60,529 nt of DNA from Halorubrum sp. Atlit-26R (GCF_003666015.1 NZ_QPLT01000020.1:1-60529), one strand, 5' to 3'; counted from the stretch's first letter, positions 35,857 through 45,335 are shown. Notes: generated by a model from the letters alone, not told the origin. A program made the numbers and translations.

Positions 35857-36684
35857 TTACAGTTCGTACACTTCGCCGTCGACCGCCAGCGGCTCCTCGA
35901 ACGCCTCGTCGGCGGGGTAGAAGTGCGCGAGGTGGACTAGGCGGGTGCGGTCGGCGTCGAGGTCGTCGGCGAGCGCGAGCGCCCCCTCCCGGGTCATGTG
36001 CTTCGTGCCGAAGGTGCGCGGGACGCCGTCCGGCCCCGCGTGGCGCCCGCCGATCGGGTGGTGCTCGCACAGCGAGGCGGGGACGATGGCGTCGGCGAGC
36101 AGCAGGTCCGGGTCGGCGAGCGCCTCGCGCGAGGCCTCGGGGACGTCGTAGCTGGTGTCGCCGGTGAGCGAGAGCTTTGCGCCCGTCTCGGGGTCCTCGA
36201 TGACGACGCCGTAGCACAGCAGCGGCGGGTGGTCGACCGGGACGAACCGGACCTCGAACCCGCAGGTCTCGAACGGCTCGAAGGGGTCGCGGGCGTGGAC
36301 GCCGATCCGGTCTTCGAGGTAGTCGTACTTGTCGCGGATCGTCTCCGCGACGCTCTCGTCGGTCGCGGGGTCGGTCTCGTTCGGCGCGTGGACCGGAAGC
36401 CCGTCGACGAGCCGGTAGACGTTACCGAGCCCGTCGAGGTGGTCGAAATGGATGTGCGTCACGAGCCCGGCGTCCGGGAGCGGGACGTCGGCCGCGAGGA
36501 ACTGCTGTCTGAAGTCGGGACTGAAGTCGACGAGCAGCGACTCGCCGGTGCGCTCGTTGGCGACGTGGACGGAGAAGCGCGACCGCGACACCCCGCGCTC
36601 GCGGGCCCGTTCGCAGGTGTCGCAGTCGCACCCCACCGTCGGCGTCCCGGTCGTGTCGCCCGTCCCGAGGAGGGTGACCCGCAT
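35857..36684 (-). CDS. PhnP-like metallo-beta-lactamase-fold hydrolase
   Basis: A 275-residue metal-dependent phosphodiesterase-like enzyme. The metal site HIHFDH is at 77-82, with later ligands in PVDHPPL, LTGDTSYD and LVHLAHFYP. An N-terminal cysteine cluster (C19, C21, C24) resembles the structural zinc of PhnP. No phosphonate genes lie nearby, so a cyclic phosphodiester or other ester may be the substrate. The start MRVTLLGTGD was chosen over an in-frame start seven codons earlier because it begins the first beta strand. Confidence 0.83.
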   Translation of the reverse strand: MRVTLLGTGDTTGTPTVGCDCDTCERARERGVSRSRFSVHVANERTGESLLVDFSPDFRQQFLAADVPLPDAGLVTHIHFDHLDGLGNVYRLVDGLPVHAPNETDPATDESVAETIRDKYDYLEDRIGVHARDPFEPFETCGFEVRFVPVDHPPLLCYGVVIEDPETGAKLSLTGDTSYDVPEASREALADPDLLLADAIVPASLCEHHPIGGRHAGPDGVPRTFGTKHMTREGALALADDLDADRTRLVHLAHFYPADEAFEEPLAVDGEVYEL

Positions 36685-36836
36685 GGATCGCGGTGCGCGG
36701 GCCACGGCCTTAGCGTCCGCGGTCGGGAGCGGCCGCGTCCGGGGGAGCGGCGGACTCCGGGGAGCGCCGCGACCGCGCCGGGCGCGTACCGCGACCGACC
36801 CCCGACGTATAACTCCGAGCCGCCCGGATCCGAACC

Positions 36837-37874
36837 ATGCACACCAGTCGGACCCTCACCCTCGCGCGGCTCCCCTCGGGCGTGCCGATCCGGACGACCG
36901 TCCACGCGTACGGCGAGGGCGAACTCGTCGACGGCGACGACAGTCCCGAACTCGACGCCCCCGAAGAGGGGCCCGTCGTGTACGCGCAGGCGGCCCAGCA
37001 CGGCCGCGAGGTGAACGGGACCGCGGTCCTCAGGCGGCTCCACGAGCGACTCGTCGGTGAAACAGCCGGAGGAGAGAGCGAACCGACGGCGGCCGACCTC
37101 GACGGAACCCTCGTGACGGTCCCCGTCGCCGACCCCCTCACCTTCGATCGCGTCTCGTACACGACGCCGGAGTCGCTCGACTCGCGGCAGCCGAACATGA
37201 ACCGCTGCTGGCCCGGCGACGCGGAGGGGTCGCTCCACGAGCGGATGGCGGCCCGGCTCTGGGCGTTCGCGGGCGCGGCGGACGCGATCGTCGACCTCCA
37301 CACCGGGTCGCCGTCGATGGCGACGCACACCGTGTGCATGCGCGGCGACGAGGCCTGCCGCGGGCTCGCGGAGGCGTTCGGCGCCGACCTCCTGCTCGCG
37401 GAGGCCGCAGGCGACGACGCCGACACGGAGTGGGACGAGCGCGGGTTCGCCGGGAAGCTCCGGGTCGCGGCCACGCGCGAGGGGATTCCGACGATCACGC
37501 CCGAACTCGCCCACAGCAAGGAGATCGTCCCGGAGGCGGTCGCGGCGGGCGTGTCAGGGATGATCGGCGCGCTGCGGCACGAGGGCCTCCTGGCGGGCGA
37601 GCCCGACGCGTGGGACGGGGTCGTCGCGCGCAACCACCTCGGGCGCGTCATCGCCGACGACTCCGGGCTGTTCGTCCCCGAGCCCGACCTCGCCGTCGGC
37701 GACCGGGTCGCGGAGGGAGAGCGCGTCGGCGAGGTGTTCGACCCGACGACCTTCGAGACGCTTCAGGTCGCGCGCGCCGACCGCGACGGGATCGCGTACT
37801 CGGTCGCGCGGGAGGCGACCGTCACCGCGGGCGCGACGCTGGTCGGCGTGGCGGAGCGGATCGACGAGGAGTAG
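36837..37874 (+). CDS. Succinylglutamate desuccinylase/aspartoacylase-family deacylase
   Basis: A 345-residue zinc enzyme of the AstE/AspA family. Zinc ligands are H55 and E58 (QHGREVNG) and H155 (VDLHTGSPS); the catalytic glutamate is probably in TITPELAHS. The C-terminal part (about 275-345) is beta-rich, as in the family. The natural N-acyl substrate is unknown. It is divergent from the PhnP-like gene. Confidence 0.83.
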   Translation: MHTSRTLTLARLPSGVPIRTTVHAYGEGELVDGDDSPELDAPEEGPVVYAQAAQHGREVNGTAVLRRLHERLVGETAGGESEPTAADLDGTLVTVPVADPLTFDRVSYTTPESLDSRQPNMNRCWPGDAEGSLHERMAARLWAFAGAADAIVDLHTGSPSMATHTVCMRGDEACRGLAEAFGADLLLAEAAGDDADTEWDERGFAGKLRVAATREGIPTITPELAHSKEIVPEAVAAGVSGMIGALRHEGLLAGEPDAWDGVVARNHLGRVIADDSGLFVPEPDLAVGDRVAEGERVGEVFDPTTFETLQVARADRDGIAYSVAREATVTAGATLVGVAERIDEE

Positions 37875-37899
37875 CGCGGGAGGAGCCTGAAACGCCGTC

Positions 37900-38385
37900 T
37901 TACGGCCGCCGAACGCGGATCTGCCCGTCGGCGGCGACCGTGACGAAGAGCCGGCTGCGGACCTCGCGGCCGCGGACCGCGTCGCCCGCGCGGTCGCCGA
38001 TCGTCTTCATCAGCTCGGGCGCGGTCTGATTGACCTTCACGCCCGCCTCGTCGCAGGCGTCGTACACGCGCTTGGGCGCGTCGTAGAGGTCGGTCCCGGC
38101 CTCGATCTCGACCCGGACCGGCGCCGACAGCGCCTCGGCGAACGCGACCGTCTCGCGGGCGCGCTCGACGTTGTCGCGGGCGCTCGCCTCGACGCTGGAG
38201 ACGTTCGCGCGCGAGGTGCCGAGCCGGTCGGCGATGTCCGACTGCCGGAGCCCGCGCTCGCGGAGCGCCAGCACCTCCGCCTGCCGGCGGGTGAGCACGC
38301 TCTCGTCGGCGTCGAAGCCGGCCCGTTCCAGAATCGAGTCGGCGTCGACGTCGGCGGGGTCGGGTCGCCCGTCGTCTGCGGCCAT
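37900..38385 (-). CDS. Tfx-family DNA-binding protein
   Basis: A 161-residue protein with a helix-turn-helix at about 32-75 (LTRRQAEVLALRERGLRQSD, then SRANVSSVE) and a conserved C-terminal domain. Tfx was described as a transcriptional regulator near a molybdenum enzyme operon in methanogens; two molybdopterin enzymes occur in this window but not beside it. The ATG at 38385 is preferred over an upstream TTG because a minus-strand T-run lies about 28 bp upstream, as for leaderless genes. Confidence 0.82.
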   Translation of the reverse strand: MAADDGRPDPADVDADSILERAGFDADESVLTRRQAEVLALRERGLRQSDIADRLGTSRANVSSVEASARDNVERARETVAFAEALSAPVRVEIEAGTDLYDAPKRVYDACDEAGVKVNQTAPELMKTIGDRAGDAVRGREVRSRLFVTVAADGQIRVRRP

Positions 38386-38521
38386 GTGGTCACCGACGGG
38401 CCGGTCGCTCAAAAAACGGCGGTTTCGCGCGGCGGGCGCGAGTGAAAATATCGGGCGCGGGCCGCCCGAGAAATCGACGGCGTCCGGACTGTCCGTGGGG
38501 CGGGGCTCCCCCGGGAGGCCG

Positions 38522-38995
38522 TCACTTGCCCCAGAAGTTCTCGCGGCTGCCGAGCCGTTCGCGGTCCGGGCGGTCGCGGCGGGTGCGCTCGTCGTCCTCG
38601 TCGCCCTCGTCGTCCGCCGCGTCGCCCTCGGCGTCGTCTCCTTCCTCCGCTTCCGGGTCGTCGGGGAGGCGCTCGATCACTTCCTCCGCGGTCGCGTGGC
38701 TGGACTTCACGCGGTGGATCTTGACCTCTGCGCGCGCCGGCGGGAGGAGGCCGTCGACGAGGACGATGAAGCCGTCGTCGGTGCGGCCGACGCCGGCGCC
38801 GCTCTCGTGGATGTCGTCGACCTCGACGACGACCGCCTCGCCGGGCTGGACCGGCTGCTGTTTCAGCTCGTAGATCGGCATGTCGTAGTGGTTACACCAC
38901 TCCGCGCCGCCTTTGTTGCCGTAGTGTTGACACCCCATCCCCTCGATTCGTTCGTCGAAGCTGGGGCAGTCGTCGGCGAGTGGACAGTCCGCCAT
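38522..38995 (-). CDS. TRAM-domain protein with N-terminal cysteine cluster
   Basis: A 157-residue protein. Cysteines at 4, 10, 22 and 34 may bind zinc. A TRAM RNA-binding domain lies at about 50-105 (VEVDDIHESGAGVGRTDDGF), and the C-terminal third is acidic and disordered, ending ENFWGK. TRAM proteins bind RNA; archaeal small ones act as RNA chaperones. Minus-strand CGTTTACA about 30 bp upstream suggests a leaderless mRNA. Confidence 0.82.
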   Translation of the reverse strand: MADCPLADDCPSFDERIEGMGCQHYGNKGGAEWCNHYDMPIYELKQQPVQPGEAVVVEVDDIHESGAGVGRTDDGFIVLVDGLLPPARAEVKIHRVKSSHATAEEVIERLPDDPEAEEGDDAEGDAADDEGDEDDERTRRDRPDRERLGSRENFWGK

Positions 38996-39140
38996 ACCGT
39001 AGGGGAGACCGGCCGCCGTTGTAAACGTTTTCGACTCTCAGGCCGAAATTTGCGAAAACGGCCGATTCACGCGGCTCAGCGGCGGCTGATTCGATACGGT
39101 CAGCGAGCGCGAGGACCGCGGGGCCCGGACCGAAGCGGCC

Positions 39141-39488
39141 TCACAGGAACTCGCGGACCTCGGAGTACCACATGTCGTGGTGGTCGACGGCGTCGAGCGC
39201 GTCCGCGACGTCGACCGCGATGGCGTGCCAGCAGCGCTGGTCTGGGTCGTCGGCGTCGAGGTTGTACGTCGCGTCCGCGCAGTTACACTCGCCGTCCTCG
39301 ACGACGTACTCGTCCTCGTGGCCGACGACGACGGTGAAATCGCGGTAGCGCTTCACGCGCCCCTCGCCGACCGCCTCGATGGCGCGCTGCCCGCGGTCGC
39401 CGTGGGCCTCGACGATGGCCGCCGCGATCGGGCCGGTCAGCTCCCCGGCCTCGTCGATCGCCGACCGCCAGTCGTCGACCGGCTCCAT
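39141..39488 (-). CDS. SWIM-type zinc-finger protein
   Basis: A 115-residue protein with a SWIM zinc finger: CNC at about 68-70 and CWH at about 87-89. The rest is short helical sequence. SWIM domains bind nucleic acid or protein. ATG at 39488 was chosen over a GTG two codons upstream. The function is unknown. Confidence 0.75.
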   Translation of the reverse strand: MEPVDDWRSAIDEAGELTGPIAAAIVEAHGDRGQRAIEAVGEGRVKRYRDFTVVVGHEDEYVVEDGECNCADATYNLDADDPDQRCWHAIAVDVADALDAVDHHDMWYSEVREFL

Positions 39489-39620
39489 GGCCACCCGTTC
39501 TCGGGCGTTCGGTTAAACAGCGTCGGTCGGATCGGGGCGAGTCGGCCGGACCAGACGGTGTTGGGTCTGGTCGACGCTCCCGACGCGTGGTTTCAAGCCG
39601 CTTCCCCGCCTCCGTCCGCC

Positions 39621-39860
39621 ATGGACGAGACGTGCCAGCACCTGTCGTATCGCGAGGAGGGCGACGGGAAGTCGTTCGACACGGCCCGCGCGTTCTGCAC
39701 CGTGACGGAGTCGTTCGTCCAGCCCATGCGCGCCGACGTCTGTAACGCGCGGTACGACCTCGACCCCGCGACGGACTGCGAGTTCTACGTCGAACGGGAC
39801 GCAGAGACGACCGACGGCTCGGACACCGACGCCGACCGCGGGGACGGCGAGGCGGAATGA
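39621..39860 (+). CDS. Small cysteine-containing haloarchaeal protein
   Basis: A 79-residue protein with four spaced cysteines (ETCQHL, AFCTVT, DVCNARY, TDCEFY) that could bind metal, and an acidic tail. Its stop overlaps the start of the next gene by four bases (ATGA), so it is probably cotranscribed with the BKACE enzyme. I do not recognise a function. Confidence 0.7.
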   Translation: MDETCQHLSYREEGDGKSFDTARAFCTVTESFVQPMRADVCNARYDLDPATDCEFYVERDAETTDGSDTDADRGDGEAE

Positions 39861-40699
39861 CCTACGACGACTACCTCGACGGGAAGCCCGCGATCGTCAC
39901 CGCGGCGCTCACGGGCGGCGTCCACGGGAAGGAGGCGCACCCGGACCTTCCGGAGACGCCCGCGGAGATCGCCGCGGCCGCGGCGGCCTGCGAGGAGGCG
40001 GGCGCGAGCGTGCTCCACCTCCACGCGCGCCGCGACAACGGGGAGCGCGCCTTCTCGACGGAGCGCTTTCAGGAGGTGGCGGACGCGGTCCGCGAGGCGA
40101 CCGACGACGCCGTCCTCCAGCACTCGACGGGCGGGACGGCGGCGCCGGACGCGCTCCGGCACGAGCCGCTCCGGACCGATCCCGCCCCCGAGATGGCGTC
40201 GCTCGACATGGGGCCGCTCAACCGCTACGACCGGCTCACCTCGGAGAACACCCGGGAACTGGTGTCGTCGCTCCACGCGGAGATGAAAGACAGAGGTATC
40301 AAGCCCGAGTTAGAGGTGTTCAACGACGGTCATCTCAACGAGTCGCTGGCGATCCTCGACGACCTCGGCGACCCGCCGTACCTCAACTTCCTGTTCGGCG
40401 GCGGGACCACGTCGCCGCCGCACCCGCGGAACCTGATGAATCGGGTCGAGGCGCTCCCCGAGGGCGTCGAGTTCAACGTTATCGGGTTCGGCCCGCACCA
40501 GCTTCCGATGACGACCCAGTCGCTGCTGCTCGGGGGACACGTTCGGGTCGGATTGGAGGACAACCGGTACTACGAGAAGGGCGAGCTGGCGACGAACGGG
40601 CAACTGGTGGCGCGTGCGGCGCGGATCGCCGAGGAGTTGGGGCGGCCCGTGGCGACGCCCGAGCAGACACGGGAGCTGTTGGGGTTGCGCGGTCGATAA
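39857..40699 (+). CDS. BKACE-family beta-keto acid cleavage enzyme (DUF849)
   Basis: A 280-residue zinc-dependent TIM-barrel enzyme that condenses a beta-keto acid with acetyl-CoA, the family of 3-keto-5-aminohexanoate cleavage enzyme. Metal-site features are LTGGVHGK near the N-terminus and VLHLHARR (about 53-60); QHSTGG and FNVIGFGPHQL follow. The true keto acid is unknown because no lysine fermentation genes are present. Confidence 0.87.
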   Translation: MTYDDYLDGKPAIVTAALTGGVHGKEAHPDLPETPAEIAAAAAACEEAGASVLHLHARRDNGERAFSTERFQEVADAVREATDDAVLQHSTGGTAAPDALRHEPLRTDPAPEMASLDMGPLNRYDRLTSENTRELVSSLHAEMKDRGIKPELEVFNDGHLNESLAILDDLGDPPYLNFLFGGGTTSPPHPRNLMNRVEALPEGVEFNVIGFGPHQLPMTTQSLLLGGHVRVGLEDNRYYEKGELATNGQLVARAARIAEELGRPVATPEQTRELLGLRGR

Positions 40700-40767
40700 C
40701 GGGAGTTCGGGTCGGGGACCTCGATAGCGATACGATATTTAAAGAGAGCGAGGGACGGCGACGACTA

Positions 40768-41137
40768 TTTATAAATGAACGACGCGGTGGCGCGTGCCTC
40801 CGAGTGGCCGCCGAAGGCGGCCGCGAGGAGCACGCGCGAGGGAGTCGGCCGACCGCAGGGAGGCCGACGAGGCTGGGGAGGCGTGAGGCGCTGTGCGGAG
40901 CGGTGCGGCGTGGGACTCAAAGGGGCAGCCGCGAGGCGGGCGCAGGCGATGTAAGCACCGCAGGGCGGGAGCGAGTGAAACGAGCGACCAACCGAGGAGC
41001 GCAGCGAGCGTGCGCCCGCCTCGCGGCTGGGGCTTTGGTGGTGTTCTTCGCCGATCCGCAGGCAGCGGTTTATAAGCGAGTGACTGGGGCTTTAGTAGTG
41101 TTCGCCGCCGATCCCCCAGCGGCCATTTATAAACGAA
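40768..41137 (+). repeat. Dispersed structured element, copy 3 (head plus two tail units)
   Basis: A TTTATAAATGA box (40768-40778) precedes the head (about 40779-41023). The outer GCGCGTGC/GCACGCGC stem, an inner GTGGCCGCC/GGCGGCCGC stem, a GTCGGCC/GGCCGAC hairpin and a perfect 17-bp long stem (40928-40944 with 41011-41027) are present. Relative to copies 1 and 2, the long stem has GCCGCGA pairing with TCGCGGC instead of GCCGGGA with TCCCGGC, a compensatory change. The possible pseudoknot is 40900-40906 with 40955-40961. Confidence 0.8.
41024..41137 (+). repeat. Tail array of copy 3: two 57-bp units
   Basis: Units start at 41024 (CGGCTGGGGCTTTGG) and 41081 (TGACTGGGGCTTTAG). Boxes TTTATAAGCGA (41069) and TTTATAAACGA (41126) lie 45 bp into each unit, the same spacing as in copies 1 and 2. 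The next 118 bp up to 41255 contain only a TTTTTAG box for the membrane protein gene. Confidence 0.78.
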
Positions 41138-41255
41138 TGTTTCCCTTGAAACCCAATTTTCAGATATACTTTCAGCTGAAATGGCCGGTCGATGAGGAGC
41201 GCGAATCAGTCACGTCGTGATTTTTAGTTTTCCGGGCATAGAAAGGGGATCGTGT

Positions 41256-41672
41256 ATGGTCCCCGTCGACACCCGAACCCTCCTACTGGGTGAGGATCGA
41301 AAGCGAACGAGACAGTGGAGTATCGGTGCCGGAATACTCTTCCTCGCGTCGATCTCCTACTTCGCAGTGATAAGGACAGTAGGTTTTCCTCAGATCCATT
41401 TGCTGCTATGGTGGCAGGGGTACGCCGTGCTGCTCACGATCTTCGTTGCGGTCCAAGCGTACTCCAACGGGGGGATCGGGGTGAGTTGGTTGCTCGTGTT
41501 CGCTGCGGTCGCCGGAGTCATCCTGAACTACGGTGGTATCGGACTGAGCGGAGCCAAACCCGGACTGCTGTGGCTCGTCAGATACGCCATCGTCGGAAGC
41601 GCAGTTGCCGCGGCGATCGTAGGGACGCTCGGCTTCGGCATCGGAACCGCGGTCCGACGAATTGCTGGATAG
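41256..41672 (+). CDS. Small membrane protein between two inverted structured elements
   Basis: A 138-residue protein with four predicted membrane helices (about 22-42, 50-68, 74-95, 106-132) and basic ends. I do not recognise the family. Codon use is less GC-biased than neighbours (many A or T third positions such as CTA, GGA, AGA, ATT), suggesting transfer. The ATG at 41256 was preferred over a GTG at 41217 because a TTTTTAG box lies about 30 bp upstream. Structured elements copy 3 (same strand) and copy 4 (opposite strand) flank it. Confidence 0.6.
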   Translation: MVPVDTRTLLLGEDRKRTRQWSIGAGILFLASISYFAVIRTVGFPQIHLLLWWQGYAVLLTIFVAVQAYSNGGIGVSWLLVFAAVAGVILNYGGIGLSGAKPGLLWLVRYAIVGSAVAAAIVGTLGFGIGTAVRRIAG

Positions 41673-41820
41673 GCTCCCCGTACTGAACACTCTACGTTTG
41701 ACACCTCCGGGATTGCGCGACTGAATCAACCGCAAAAGCGCTGACTTCCCGATCGGTAGCGGGAGTACGTGTAGTACGTCGTGAGCGAGGTCGTTTATAA
41801 CTAGAATCTCGGTTTTGCCG

Positions 41821-42230
41821 TTGGCTGTTTATAAATGACTGACGCTGCTGGGATGCCGATCTCCAAAGCCCCAGTCGCGACGGCTCGCGCGCCTTGCTGT
41901 GCTCCTCGCTCGGTCGCTGTCGCTCCCTCGCTGCGGTGCTTGCTGCGGCGTGCTTCGCCCTCGCGACTGCCCCTTTGAGTCCCGCCCCGCACAGCACCAC
42001 CGGAAGACGGTCCTGCTCGCTCACTCCGTTCGCTGCGCGGGCTGCGACTTCCGTACTCCCGCTCGCTCCCTCCGGTCGCTCACGGGACCGCAGCCTCACG
42101 CCTCCCCAGCCTCGCGGTTCGCTCGGGGCTCCCTTCGGTCGCCCACATCGCTCACCGCGTCCCTCGCGGGCTGGCTCGCGGCCGCCGGTGGCGGCCGCTC
42201 GCAGGCGCGCCACCGCACCCCATTTATAAG
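41821..42230 (-). repeat. Dispersed structured element, copy 4 (diverged, one clear tail unit)
   Basis: On the minus strand a CTTATAAAT box (42222-42230) precedes a head of about 340 bp, longer than in the other copies because of an extra segment of about 90 bp. The inner GCGGCCGCC/GGCGGCCGC hairpin and a CGCGGT/ACCGCG hairpin are kept. The long stem is reduced to AGTCGCGA/TCGCGACT, with a further compensated pair (GCC to GTC, GGC to GAC). One tail unit runs from 41877 to 41821 with TTTATAAA at 41828-41835; a second box (GTTATAAAC) follows near 41807-41815. It is the most decayed copy. Confidence 0.72.
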
Positions 42231-42454
42231 CGCTCGTCGCCGTCGATCGTGGTTATTTAGATACGACATCGCGGCCGCAGATCTGCGATACCTACTCCCG
42301 AAATCGCTCGTCGCTACGTCTGTACGACCGGCGGGGGCGACGTATATCACTCACTGGGGATTTCAACGAAGCCAGTGAACAGATACGCCCCAGAACCTCT
42401 CACCGCAGCGCCGTCCACTATTTATAAACGACCGCGTCCGGAGAACGCTCGATC
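42231..42454. other. Intergenic sequence beyond copy 4
   Basis: No gene is seen between copy 4 and the pccA stop. A TTTATAAACGA box at about 42420-42430 matches the element boxes but has no recognisable head or tail beside it. It may be an orphan box or the remains of another tail. Confidence 0.5.
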
Positions 42455-44356
42455 CTACTCTAACGCGATCAGCACGTCGCCCATGTCGACGCTGTCGCCC
42501 TCGCCGACGTGGACGCTCGCGACGGTGCCGCCGCGCTCGGCGACCACGTCGTTCTCCATCTTCATCGCCTCGAGGACGCAGACCACGTCGCCGGCGGCGA
42601 CCTCGTCGCCCTCGTCGACGTCGACCGAGAGGATCGTCCCCTGCATCTCCGCGTCGATCGACTCGCCGCCCTCCGCGACGTCGACCCCGTCGTCGCCGCC
42701 GTCGTCGGATTTCGCTTGGGGCGGGCGCTGGCCGCCGCTCCCCCCGCCGGCACCGCCCTCCGGCACCGGAATCGCGGGCGCGCCGCGCTCCTCTAACTCG
42801 ACGTCGAAGCGCTTGCCGTTCACCTCGACGGTGAACTCGCGCTCGGTGACCTCCTCGTCGTCGTCCCCCGCGGACGCCGACTCGGTCCCCCACTTCTCCT
42901 GCGCCTCGGCGACCAAGTCGCGGTCGAGCTCGTCGTCGAGGTACTTCGTCGTGTGCGTCCCGTCGACGAAGCGCTCGTCGTCGAGCATGAGCCGGTGGAA
43001 CGGGACGATGGTGACGACGCCCTCCAGGTCGTACTCCGCGAGCGCGCGCTTCGAGCGGGCGAGACACTCCTCGCGGTCCGGGGCCCAGACGATCAGCTTC
43101 GCGATCATCGAGTCGTAGTCGGTGACCAGCTCGTCGCCCTGCCGGAGCGCGTCGTCGACGCGGACGCCGATCCCGCCCGGCGGGTCGTACGTCTCCAGTG
43201 CCCCCTCGTTGGCGGGCTGGAAGTCGTTCGCGGCGTCCTCGGCGTTGATCCGGAACTCGATCGCGTGGCCCTCGAGCTCCACGTCGTCCTGCGAGACGGA
43301 GAGCCCCTCGCCGCTGGCGACCCGGAGCTGCTCTTTGACGATGTCGATCCCCGTCAGCTCCTCGGTGACGGTGTGTTCGACCTGAATCCGGGTGTTGACT
43401 TCGAGGAAGTAGAACGGCGTGTCGGGACCGAGCGGCTCCGACGGGTCGCGGTCGGGGTCCTCCTCGACGAGGAACTCGACCGTCCCCGCGTTGGTGTAGT
43501 CGGCGGCGGCGACGCCCCGGCGGGCCGCCTCCCCGATCTTCTCGCGCAGCTCGTCGGAGAGCGCGGGGGAGGGCCCCTCCTCGATCACCTTCTGGTGGCG
43601 GCGCTGGAGCGAGCAGTCGCGCTCGCCGAGGTGGACCACGTCGCTCTCGGTCACCGGGGCGTCGACGTCGCCGCTTCCGCCGTCGGACCCCGCAGCAGCC
43701 GGGTCGTCCGCGACGATCTGGACCTCGACGTGGCGGGGGGTCTGGAGGTAGCGTTCGAGGTACACCGAGTCGTTCGAGAAGTACGCCTCGCCCTCGCGCT
43801 TGGCGGACTCGAGCGCCTCCTCGGCCTCGTCGGCGCTCTCGACGACCTTCATCCCGCGGCCGCCGCCGCCGCCCTCGGCCTTGATCGCGACCGGGTAGCC
43901 GTGCTCGTCGCCGAACTCGGTGACGGCCTCGACGTCGGTGACCGGCTCCGTCGTCCCGGGGACGATCGGCACGTCGGCGTCGTCCATCACGCGCCGCGCG
44001 TGCGTCTTCTCGCCGAGGCGCTCCATCGCGTCGCTTTCGGGGCCGACCCAGGTGATCCCCTCGGCGGCCTCGACGCGGGCCGCGAAGTCGGCGTTCTCCG
44101 CGAGGAAGCCGTAGCCGGGGTGGATCGCGTCGGCGCCGGCCGAGCGCGCCGCCTCGACAACGGCCTCGCCGTCGAGGTACGAGTCGGCCGCGCGTGCGGG
44201 CCCGACGTTGTACGCCTCGTCCGCGTACCGGACGTGACCGCCGTGCTTGTCGGCGTCGCTGTAGACGGCGACCGTGTCGACGCCGAGCTCTTCGCAGGCC
44301 CGCATCACGCGGACCGCGATCTCGCCGCGGTTCGCCACGAGAACCTTATCGAACAT
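42455..44356 (-). CDS. pccA: Propionyl/acetyl-CoA carboxylase, biotin carboxylase plus biotin carrier subunit
   Basis: A 633-residue protein. It has the biotin carboxylase N-terminal and ATP-grasp domains ([50 protein letters not shown]) and a C-terminal biotinyl domain with EAMKMEND, whose lysine at about 599 would carry biotin. It carboxylates biotin using ATP and bicarbonate. pccX and pccB lie just upstream in the same direction. The ATG of [15 protein letters not shown] was chosen as the domain start. Confidence 0.93.
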   Translation of the reverse strand: MFDKVLVANRGEIAVRVMRACEELGVDTVAVYSDADKHGGHVRYADEAYNVGPARAADSYLDGEAVVEAARSAGADAIHPGYGFLAENADFAARVEAAEGITWVGPESDAMERLGEKTHARRVMDDADVPIVPGTTEPVTDVEAVTEFGDEHGYPVAIKAEGGGGGRGMKVVESADEAEEALESAKREGEAYFSNDSVYLERYLQTPRHVEVQIVADDPAAAGSDGGSGDVDAPVTESDVVHLGERDCSLQRRHQKVIEEGPSPALSDELREKIGEAARRGVAAADYTNAGTVEFLVEEDPDRDPSEPLGPDTPFYFLEVNTRIQVEHTVTEELTGIDIVKEQLRVASGEGLSVSQDDVELEGHAIEFRINAEDAANDFQPANEGALETYDPPGGIGVRVDDALRQGDELVTDYDSMIAKLIVWAPDREECLARSKRALAEYDLEGVVTIVPFHRLMLDDERFVDGTHTTKYLDDELDRDLVAEAQEKWGTESASAGDDDEEVTEREFTVEVNGKRFDVELEERGAPAIPVPEGGAGGGSGGQRPPQAKSDDGGDDGVDVAEGGESIDAEMQGTILSVDVDEGDEVAAGDVVCVLEAMKMENDVVAERGGTVASVHVGEGDSVDMGDVLIALE

Positions 44357-44488
44357 TCCTGTCGGTTCTTCCACGAACTGCTACCAAACTCTGTCGGTCC
44401 GTACCGAGACGAGCGCCCGGTCCGTGCTGGGACGAGCAATCGATCCGTGCCGGGACCGTTAAGGGGGCCGCGGGCGCCACGTGGAGGT

Positions 44489-44698
44489 ATGCTCGACGCG
44501 GGAAATCCCTACGTACTGCCGTCGGTGCTGGTCGGCGCCGCCGTCTATCTCGGCCTCACGGTCGCGACCGACGCGTCGCTTCTGGTCCGGATCGGCGCGC
44601 TCCTCGTCTTCGTGGCCGTCGTGCCGGTGGTCCTCAATCGACTCCTCGGCGGCCGAGGCGGGCCGACCCCCGACGACGGCGACAAGACGGCGGAGTAA
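44489..44698 (+). CDS. Small two-helix membrane protein
   Basis: A 69-residue protein with hydrophobic segments at about 8-26 and 32-50 and a polar tail. GGAGGT abuts the ATG directly, closer than a normal ribosome binding site. It is divergent from pccA. A perfect hairpin follows the stop. I do not recognise the family. Confidence 0.6.
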   Translation: MLDAGNPYVLPSVLVGAAVYLGLTVATDASLLVRIGALLVFVAVVPVVLNRLLGGRGGPTPDDGDKTAE

Positions 44699-44722
44699 CG
44701 ACGACGGACGCGCCCGCGCGAC

Positions 44723-44761
44723 GGCCGGTGCGGACGACATCGACGAGCGCCCGCACCGGCC
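44723..44761. other. Perfect 11-bp inverted repeat after the small membrane gene
   Basis: GGCCGGTGCGG (44723-44733) and CCGCACCGGCC (44751-44761) form a hairpin with a 17-base loop, 25 bp past the stop of the 44489 gene. There is no T-run, so it may stabilise the 3' end rather than terminate transcription. Confidence 0.5.
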
Positions 44762-45014
44762 GACCGCGTGAGCCCCTACCACAGGTATATATGTCAGCGG
44801 ACGTATCTGCGAACGCGCCCTGAGGCAGGGCCGGGTCGACGGCGCAGCGGTTCGACGCCGCGCTGTCGGGGGAATGTACGCGGCCGGACGCCCCCGCGTC
44901 CGGCGACGCCGTTCGACGTGTCGATTACCCGACCAGCGACGCTGCTCGTGACCGAGTCGGCAGAATCAGCGCGGCGCGTCCGGGGCTCAGAACCGGTCGC
45001 TGCGACCGGCCGGC
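44762..45014. other. Gene-free stretch with a TATA-like box and a second hairpin
   Basis: AGGTATATATG near 44780-44791 is a good TATA-like word pointing either way; only a 10-codon frame follows it. CCGGACGC/GCGTCCGG (44884-44891 with 44896-44903) is a short hairpin. No conserved gene is visible. A transcript from the box would be antisense to the pccX 3' end. Confidence 0.4.
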
Positions 45015-45335
45015 TCAGAACCTGTCGCTTCTGCCCGCCGCGGTCCACGGGTCCGCGGGCGCGTCGGCGGGAACGCGCACCCGGCGGCGGTGGAGCCGGT
45101 CGATCCGGCCGGCGAGCCCCCAGCGGTCCTCCTCGCGCCCCTCCACCCCGTCGCTCGCGGCGGCCGCGGCGGCGAGTTCGGCGTCCCGGAGGTGCGCCGC
45201 GACCGCCGCGGCGATGGCGGCCGCCTCGTCGTCGCCGGCGTCGTCGGGGATCGAGAGGCCGGCGAGCGCGGCCGCCGGATCGGCGGTCGCCGGATCGGTC
45301 GCCCCCGCCTCGCCCGGGTCGTCGTCGGCCGCCAT
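45015..45335 (-). CDS. pccX: Small carboxylase subunit PccX
   Basis: A 106-residue protein with a helical Ala-rich centre ([20 protein letters not shown]) and a conserved-looking C-terminus ([31 protein letters not shown]). This matches the small third subunit needed by haloarchaeal propionyl-CoA carboxylase, related to the epsilon subunits of actinobacterial acyl-CoA carboxylases. Its ATG overlaps the pccB stop (ATGA), supporting the call. The stop region is duplicated just downstream. Confidence 0.82.
   Translation of the reverse strand: MAADDDPGEAGATDPATADPAAALAGLSIPDDAGDDEAAAIAAAVAAHLRDAELAAAAAASDGVEGREEDRWGLAGRIDRLHRRRVRVPADAPADPWTAAGRSDRF

Noticed and set aside
44791-44823. Ten-codon frame after a TATATAT word
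   Set aside because: Too short and without context; kept only as a note in the intergenic entry.
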